The translations under genes were made by a program, and so were the position numbers. A stretch of 11,128 nucleotides of DNA from an uncultured Thermomicrobiales bacterium. GTDB lineage: Bacteria > Chloroflexota > Chloroflexia > Thermomicrobiales > UBA6265. The stretch spans positions 1 through 11,128 of the forward strand of contig CADCWJ010000156.1 in the NCBI GenBank assembly GCA_902806365.1. The letters are read 5' to 3'. The notes under the pieces are model-generated. The model searched no databases. It was not told the origin of the DNA and worked only from the letters and a program-made list of their open reading frames with translations. Below, in pieces: positions 6,974-11,128 of this stretch (position 1 is the first letter of the stretch; every line of letters begins with the position of its first letter).

Positions 6974-8035
6974 TTACCGTTCGGACAACGCCCGCGTCAC
7001 TTCGTCGGCATCGAACCTGGGCAACTGCGTCGTGGCTCCGCCGTGGAACGCGTGGATTCCCTCGTCCCGGGGCACCAGACGCCCGATGTGAGAGACCGGA
7101 ATGCGTGCTTCTGCCGCCGCCGTCTCAACCTCCACCCGGCGTTCCGGTTGAACCGCGACCAGCAACGCGCCGGAACTGAGCAGGCCCATTGGATCGAGGC
7201 CAAGACAGTCGCAGATCGTACGTGTCTCAGGGAGCACCGGCACGTTTTCCAGCATGATCTCGGCACCGCAACCGGAGACTTCGGCAAGCTCATGGATCGC
7301 GGTCGCCAGTCCCCCTTCGGTGGGATCGTGCAACGCGGTCACGCCAGCTACCGAGCGAACGGCCACGGCATCGGCGACCACCGATATTCCAGGGCTCCGC
7401 AAAAGCTTCGCCGCTCCCCGCACGACCGCAACACCGATCCGCTCGCTCAGCGTTTCAGGCAGCTCCTCTGCAAGGAGGGCGGTGCCCTCGATTCCGGCCC
7501 ATTTCGTCAGGAGCAGGTCGTCGCCCGGTCGGGCCCCACCTGGGACGAGAAGCCCGTTTGGACCCGCGACGCCGACCATCGTGCCGATCAGCAGCGGTCG
7601 GTCAATGCCGGCAGTCACTTCGGTATGGCCCCCAATGATGGCGATGCCGCGTTCGTCGCAGGCTTCGCGAAGGTCGCTGAACATTTCCTCGACCTGGCGC
7701 ACGGTGGTCGATCGCTCGGGAAAGAGCGCGACCACCGTGAGCCACCGCGGCACGCCGCCAAGGCAGGCGATATCGTTGGCGTTGACGGCCACCAGGAATC
7801 GAGCCGCCCGCGTGGAAGCGAACGTTATTGGATCGCTCTTGACCACAAGCGGGGCACCGCCGTCGATGGCGACCGCGGCGGCATCCTTTCCGTACCCCGG
7901 GCTGACGAGAACGGCGGAATCAAGCCGGGTTCCGTAGGTCGTGATCAGCCTGTCCAGGAGTGGACCGGGCAACTTTCCGACGGGCAATACCGGATCGCCG
8001 CTGGCGGTCGCCGCTTCGGCGTTCCGGATGGTCAC
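6974..8035 (-). CDS. AIR-synthase-like protein (PurM/HypE/SelD/ThiL superfamily), role unknown
   Basis: ATP-binding protein of the superfamily whose members phosphorylate or dehydrate small substrates (PurM, HypE, SelD, ThiL, PurL). The 353-aa product shows LPVGKLP (17-23), PGYGKDAAAV (46-55), KSDPIT (66-71), NANDIACLGG (85-94) and GGHTEVT (135-141) in the N-terminal half. The C-terminal half carries GIEGTALLA (181-189), DPTEGGLATA (237-246) and SSGALLVAV (287-295). The pattern is nearest to HypE-related proteins. The C-terminus (VTRALSER) lacks the PRIC-type cysteine tail that HypE uses to make the cyanide ligand, and no other hydrogenase-maturation gene is present. SelD is unlikely because its Cys/Sec-Gly-rich N-terminal loop is absent. 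The GTG start overlaps the xseB stop (GTGA), placing it in the exonuclease VII operon. Its reaction is unknown. Confidence 0.8.
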   Translation of the reverse strand: MTIRNAEAATASGDPVLPVGKLPGPLLDRLITTYGTRLDSAVLVSPGYGKDAAAVAIDGGAPLVVKSDPITFASTRAARFLVAVNANDIACLGGVPRWLTVVALFPERSTTVRQVEEMFSDLREACDERGIAIIGGHTEVTAGIDRPLLIGTMVGVAGPNGLLVPGGARPGDDLLLTKWAGIEGTALLAEELPETLSERIGVAVVRGAAKLLRSPGISVVADAVAVRSVAGVTALHDPTEGGLATAIHELAEVSGCGAEIMLENVPVLPETRTICDCLGLDPMGLLSSGALLVAVQPERRVEVETAAAEARIPVSHIGRLVPRDEGIHAFHGGATTQLPRFDADEVTRALSER

Positions 8036-8289
8036 GCCGATTCATCCCGCGGCGGAATCAAGGAAGGGGGAGTGTCATCCGCGCGGACCGTCAGCTCCGC
8101 CACCCGCAGCTCGGCGGTCTCGATGCGGCGCAGGCACTCTGCCGCAAGCGCGGACCCCTCCTGGAATTTGCGGATGGTGTCATCCAGCGTCAGCGAACCT
8201 GTCTCGAGCTCGGTCACGATCCGGTGAAGGGCCTCGAGCGATTCCTCGAACGACTGTGTCGTGTCCGGGGACGATCCGTTCTCAGTCAC
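8032..8289 (-). CDS. xseB: Exonuclease VII small subunit
   Basis: Small subunit of exonuclease VII, which degrades single-stranded DNA from both ends as a complex of one XseA with several XseB chains. The 85-aa product has the family core SFEESLEALHRIVTELETG (13-31), then LTLDDTIRKFQEG and a second helix LAAECLRRIETAE, forming the expected helical hairpin. The length is typical. The GTG start lies six bases after the xseA stop, with GAGG nine bases upstream, and the stop overlaps the next gene as GTGA. Adjacency to xseA confirms the call. Confidence 0.93.
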   Translation of the reverse strand: MTENGSSPDTTQSFEESLEALHRIVTELETGSLTLDDTIRKFQEGSALAAECLRRIETAELRVAELTVRADDTPPSLIPPRDESA

Positions 8290-8295
8290 TGCCTG

Positions 8296-9519
8296 CTACC
8301 TCGAGAGCTCATCGGCGCCGCCGACACCAGTAACCGACGCATCGGCGTACCCGTCAGCGAACGTGGCGCGAAGCATATCTCCCTGTTTCAGGGCACGTGC
8401 GCTGGTCACAGGCAGGCCGGATGCATCGTCCTCAATGAATGCGTACCCTCGCCTCAAGAGTCGATCCGGATTGAGCGCTTGAAGGACGGACCTGCTGCGA
8501 TCCAGATCATGGCGCAGTCGCTGTACCTGACGATCCGTCGACGCACGCAGCTCCACCACGGTCGCCGCGAGGTCCGCGCGCACCCGCCCGATGCGAAGTT
8601 CCGGCGATGCGTGCGCGAGTCGCTGCCGAACGTGCTGAAGATCCGCTCGCCGAAGCCGTATGGAGGAAGCAGCCGCTCGATACGCTCGCTCGTCGAGGCC
8701 ACCGATTGCATCGCTGAGCTCCGCGATGTCGGGCACGACCATCTCGGCAGCGGCCGAAGGCGTCGGTGCGCGAACATCGGCAACGTAGTCGGCAATCGTG
8801 GTGTCAGTTTCATGGCCAACAGCGGAAACGATGGGGATGCGGGACGAGAATATCGCGCGTGCCAGGCGCTCGTCGTTGAAACAGCCCAGGTCCTCGCCCG
8901 ATCCACCGCCCCGGGCGAGGATGACGAGGTCGATCCCCGGCACGTCCTGCACGCTGGCCAGTGCTTTGATGATCGAGTCGGGCGCCCGCTCCCCCTGGAC
9001 GATGGCAGGAGCCAGGATCAGCTCCACGAGCGGGTAACGTCGCGCAATCACCTGGCGGATGTCGTGCCAGACTGACCCCGTCGAGGAGGTAACGACGCCA
9101 ATCCTTTGCGGAAAGTCCGGAAGAAGGCGCTTCCGGGACGGTTCGAACAGCCCCTCGGCTTCCAACTGCTGCCGGAGCTGCTCCAGGCGGAGCTGAATCA
9201 CGCCGGCTCCGGCCGGATGAACGACATCGGCGCTGAGCTGGTACTTGCCCTGTGCCTCATAGACCGTAACCGAGCCGTGGATCACGACTTGATCCCCTAT
9301 GGCCGGGCGATACCGTTGTCGCGACCTCGCCGATTTCCACATGACGCAGGCAAGGACCGATCGATCGTCCTTGACGCTGAAGTACGCATGGCCGCTGGAC
9401 GGTACGGTGTAGTTGGCGATTTCTCCTTCTACCCAAACGTCCTGAAGCACATCGTCCGCTTCAATGACTTCCCGCAGATAGGACGTAAGCAACCCGACCC
9501 GAATGATGCGGCTCGTCAC
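8296..9519 (-). CDS. xseA: Exonuclease VII large (catalytic) subunit
   Basis: Catalytic subunit of exonuclease VII, a cytoplasmic single-strand DNA nuclease in repair and recombination. The product is 407 aa, normal for the family. The N-terminal OB fold spans about residues 5-105 (LQDVWVEGEIANY 25-37, GHAYFSVKD 43-51). The nuclease domain includes IGVVTSSTGSVWHDI (140-154), LARGGGSGEDL (201-211) and GHETDTTIADYVADVRAPTPS (split as 235-246 and 247-255). A coiled-coil-like Arg-rich region runs from about 270 to 350, and the closing segment contains LLRRGYAFI. Small departures from the usual consensus are SS for SP in the TSxTG motif and G for L in RGGGSxEDL. The GTG start overlaps the accB stop as GTGA and lacks a nearby Shine-Dalgarno sequence, so expression probably depends on translational coupling to accB. 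Confidence 0.95.
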   Translation of the reverse strand: MTSRIIRVGLLTSYLREVIEADDVLQDVWVEGEIANYTVPSSGHAYFSVKDDRSVLACVMWKSARSRQRYRPAIGDQVVIHGSVTVYEAQGKYQLSADVVHPAGAGVIQLRLEQLRQQLEAEGLFEPSRKRLLPDFPQRIGVVTSSTGSVWHDIRQVIARRYPLVELILAPAIVQGERAPDSIIKALASVQDVPGIDLVILARGGGSGEDLGCFNDERLARAIFSSRIPIVSAVGHETDTTIADYVADVRAPTPSAAAEMVVPDIAELSDAIGGLDERAYRAAASSIRLRRADLQHVRQRLAHASPELRIGRVRADLAATVVELRASTDRQVQRLRHDLDRSRSVLQALNPDRLLRRGYAFIEDDASGLPVTSARALKQGDMLRATFADGYADASVTGVGGADELSR

Positions 9520-10013
9520 GCAAGCATGCCCGATTGCTCTCCGAGGCGAAGGAGCGGTGATCCGTACTCGACCGGTTGGGCATTCTCAACGAGCACGTCC
9601 AGCACGATCCCCGAGCGGTCCGCGATGATCTCGTTCATGATCTTCATTGCCTCGATGATCCCGATTGCTTGGCCGACCTCGACCTCGTCGCCGATCTGCA
9701 CGAACGGAGCATCGCCCGGTGAAGGAGCGGCATAGTACGTGCCGATCATGGGAGCGGTCACCACGTGACCTTCGGGCACGTCCGGAGCAGCGGTATCGCC
9801 CGCGGACGTTGGCGGCAGGTGCGAAGGTAAGGCACCCCCATTCGCGCCGGCACCTCCGCGGAGGCGAATGCTGACTTCCCCGGTCGAGAGGTCGAGTTCG
9901 GTAATCCCTCCCTTGCCCATCAGGGAGATCAACTCGCGCACTGCCCCGATCAGCTGATCAGCAGTTGAGCTCACTCTTTCACCGTCGGCGGGAACGCCCG
10001 TTGAACCATCCAT
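9516..10013 (-). CDS. accB: Biotin carboxyl carrier protein of acetyl-CoA carboxylase
   Basis: Carries the carboxylated biotin between biotin carboxylase and carboxyltransferase in the first step of fatty-acid synthesis. The 165-aa product has an N-terminal helical segment (18-51, QLIGAVRELISLMGKGGITEL), a Pro/Ala/Gly-rich linker (52-82), and a C-terminal biotinyl domain beginning VVTAPMIGTYY (84-94). The attachment motif EAMKIMNEI (121-129) gives biotinyl-lysine K124. Two starts are possible: the ATG at 10013 with a weak GGGATAGG upstream, or the GTG at codon 14, giving VSSTADQLI; the ATG is chosen because it lies only 11 bases after efp. The biotin carboxylase gene accC, often next to accB, is not in this window; xseA follows instead. 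Confidence 0.95.
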   Translation of the reverse strand: MDGSTGVPADGERVSSTADQLIGAVRELISLMGKGGITELDLSTGEVSIRLRGGAGANGGALPSHLPPTSAGDTAAPDVPEGHVVTAPMIGTYYAAPSPGDAPFVQIGDEVEVGQAIGIIEAMKIMNEIIADRSGIVLDVLVENAQPVEYGSPLLRLGEQSGMLA

Positions 10014-10024
10014 GAGTCGTTTGC

Positions 10025-10585
10025 CTATCCCACCCGCTCGATGTACTCGCCTGTCCTGGTATCCACCTTAACTCGGTCGCCTTCACTGAGGAAGAGTGGG
10101 ACGGTGACAACCAGGCCCGATTCGAGCGTGGCGGGCTTGGTCCCTCCGGTAGCGGTGTCGCCCTTGAAACCGGGGTCGGTTTGCGTGATCGCCAGAACGA
10201 CGGACGTGGGCAGCTCGATGTCGATCGGCTCACCGTTGTAGGTGAGGAGATCGATCACATCCTGCTCCTTGAAGAACCTCGAATTGTCACCCACCGTCCG
10301 CTGGTCGAGCACGATCTGCTCAAACGTCTCGGTGTCCATGAAGTGGTAGTCGGTGCCGTCGGCGTAGAGGAACTGGACGTGCTGACGCTCGAGGCGCACG
10401 GCCACGAACTTCGTGCCCGCCATCACGGTGTGCTGCGTGTTCGATCCCGTGCGCAAATCCTTCAGCGTCATCCGAAGCTGTGCCGAGCCTCGCCCTTGCT
10501 TGTTGTGCGAGAAATCGATCACCTTTACAAGCCGACCATCGAGATCGATCGTGCTTCCCTTGCGAATTGCTCCCGTATCGATCAT
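10025..10585 (-). CDS. efp: Translation elongation factor P
   Basis: Ribosome-binding factor that speeds peptide-bond formation at polyproline stretches. The 186-aa product shows all three beta-barrel domains. Domain I carries the P-site loop KQGRGSA (29-35), domain II spans about 65-128, and domain III ends with the signature PGFKGDTATGGTKPA followed by GDRVKVDTRTGEYIERV. At the tip, where many EF-Ps have a lysine (KPGKG), this one has Arg32, and the preceding proline is Gln30. Arginine tips are rhamnosylated by EarP in some proteobacteria; whether this one is modified is unknown, and no modification gene is visible in the window. The ATG start has AGAAAGG (10592-10598) six bases upstream. 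The position between an M24 peptidase gene and accB matches the gene order around efp in Bacillus. Confidence 0.97.
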   Translation of the reverse strand: MIDTGAIRKGSTIDLDGRLVKVIDFSHNKQGRGSAQLRMTLKDLRTGSNTQHTVMAGTKFVAVRLERQHVQFLYADGTDYHFMDTETFEQIVLDQRTVGDNSRFFKEQDVIDLLTYNGEPIDIELPTSVVLAITQTDPGFKGDTATGGTKPATLESGLVVTVPLFLSEGDRVKVDTRTGEYIERVG

Positions 10586-10591
10586 GACCGA

Positions 10592-10598
10592 CCTTTCT
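10592..10598 (-). promoter_or_regulatory. Ribosome-binding site for efp
   Basis: AGAAAGG on the minus strand lies six bases before the ATG at 10585 and fixes the efp start. It is the clearest ribosome-binding site on this strand, consistent with efp being well translated. Confidence 0.6.
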
Positions 10599-10679
10599 GC
10601 TTGTAAAAGGCGAGACGTCCGGTGCGGGCGGCGGGCGGTAGACGCAGGACCTCCCCGAAGAACGTGGACCCCTCCACCG

Positions 10680-11128
10680 TTACGGGGAGAGCTTTGGTGC
10701 TCCCGTCAGGTTGCGCGAGGCATGTTCGGTCACCAGCAACACGTCTTCGATCCGAACGCCGCCCCATTCCGGAATATACAGTCCCGGTTCGATCGTAATC
10801 ACATGACCAGGCTGCAGCATATCCTGTGACAACCGGCCGACCGAGGGAGCTTCATGGATGCGCAATCCCAGCCCATGTCCGACGCCATGGATGACGTAGT
10901 GACCCATCCCGGCCGCATCGCAAACATCATCCGCGGCACGATCGATGGCTGAGGCGGGCGCCCCGCCCCGGATGGCCGAGACCGCCGCGGCCTGTGCCTC
11001 GCCGACCAGCCGGTACATGGTAACAAGTTGGGCGCTCGGCTGCCCGATCCAAAGTGTCCGCGTCAGGTCGCCACAATAGCCATCAGCCTTTGCTCCCATA
11101 TCGATGATGACCGGCTCGCCTTCGGTGA
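10680..11128 (-). CDS. M24-family metallopeptidase (aminopeptidase P / Xaa-Pro dipeptidase), N-terminus beyond window
   Basis: Dinuclear-metal peptidase with the creatinase ('pita-bread') fold that removes residues next to proline. Only the C-terminal catalytic part, about 149 codons, is visible; the frame is open to the right edge, so the internal ATG at 11099 is not the start. The five metal ligands are all present: Asp in IIDMG (codon 11100-11102), Asp in GDLTRT (about 11067-11069), His in HGVGHGLG, Glu in ITIEPGLY, and Glu in GVRIEDV. The second histidine (RIHEAP) typical of prolidase/aminopeptidase P is also there. PepP and PepQ cannot be told apart without the N-terminus. Its place directly upstream of efp is conserved in Firmicutes (yqhT-efp). 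A 94-base gap separates it from efp, with no clear promoter or terminator. Confidence 0.92.
   Translation of the reverse strand, partial: TEGEPVIIDMGAKADGYCGDLTRTLWIGQPSAQLVTMYRLVGEAQAAAVSAIRGGAPASAIDRAADDVCDAAGMGHYVIHGVGHGLGLRIHEAPSVGRLSQDMLQPGHVITIEPGLYIPEWGGVRIEDVLLVTEHASRNLTGAPKLSP

Noticed and set aside
6974..8035. Annotation as HypE or SelD
   Set aside because: The HypE C-terminal cysteine tail and the SelD N-terminal Cys/Sec loop are both absent, and no partner genes are nearby; only the superfamily call is supported.
6887..8227. 446-codon plus-strand open frame opposite the AIR-synthase-like gene, xseB and the gap
   Set aside because: Antisense shadow of conserved genes, with a composition rich in Arg, Gly and His and no recognisable domain.
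7960..9075. 371-codon plus-strand open frame opposite xseB and xseA
   Set aside because: Antisense to two clearly conserved genes; no domain visible.
10582..10767. 61-codon minus-strand frame whose TGA overlaps the efp ATG
   Set aside because: Its first half lies inside the M24 peptidase gene in another frame and the rest in the short gap; the ATGA contact is attractive, but there is no family resemblance or independent ribosome-binding site.
1..11128. tRNA, rRNA, CRISPR array, insertion sequence or prophage signs
   Set aside because: No cloverleaf-like conserved boxes, spaced direct repeats, transposase or terminal inverted repeats were seen on either strand by eye.

Overview
The window is about 11.1 kb of high-GC bacterial chromosome, densely packed with housekeeping genes and with no mobile-element, CRISPR or phage signature. 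The gene families, the long arginine-rich N-terminus on Rho, the Arg-tipped EF-P and the pepP/pepQ-efp-accB-xseA-xseB order suggest a member of the Chloroflexota (perhaps Thermomicrobia-like). That placement is an inference from protein character, not a database result. Non-ATG starts are common: GTG for glpX, xseA, xseB and the AIR-synthase-like gene, and TTG for rho.

Left half, plus strand: a DinG-type Fe-S helicase gene runs in from the left edge (5' end missing). Its stop codon overlaps the GTG start of a class II fructose-1,6-bisphosphatase gene (glpX). A gap of 414 bases follows, holding a good sigma-70-type promoter (3464-3492) and a leader of about 300 nt that becomes strikingly C-rich and G-poor. 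Then comes rho, encoding the transcription termination factor with an extra disordered N-terminal region of roughly 190 residues. Rho ends at a perfect 14-bp hairpin flanked by A5/T5 (5657-5702), which can terminate transcription arriving from either side.

Right half, minus strand, read from the right edge leftward: an M24-family aminopeptidase P/Xaa-Pro dipeptidase (N-terminus cut off by the edge), elongation factor P, the biotin carboxyl carrier protein of acetyl-CoA carboxylase, exonuclease VII large and small subunits, and an AIR-synthase/HypE-superfamily protein of unknown role. A loosely filled stretch of 295 bases follows, then an N-terminal-nucleophile glycosylasparaginase-like hydrolase. 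From efp to the AIR-synthase-like gene the spacing is 11 nt or less, or the genes overlap, so this is almost certainly one operon converging on the shared terminator.

Functionally the window combines translation (EF-P), fatty-acid synthesis (AccB), DNA repair (ExoVII, DinG), gluconeogenesis (GlpX), transcription termination (Rho) and peptide/amide turnover (M24 peptidase, Ntn-hydrolase). I do not see a convincing new multi-gene system. The points most worth a second look are the rho leader (possible autogenous Rho-dependent attenuation), the EF-P with arginine at its tip, the orphan AIR-synthase-like protein lacking a HypE-type tail, and a doubtful small reading frame between it and the asparaginase gene.
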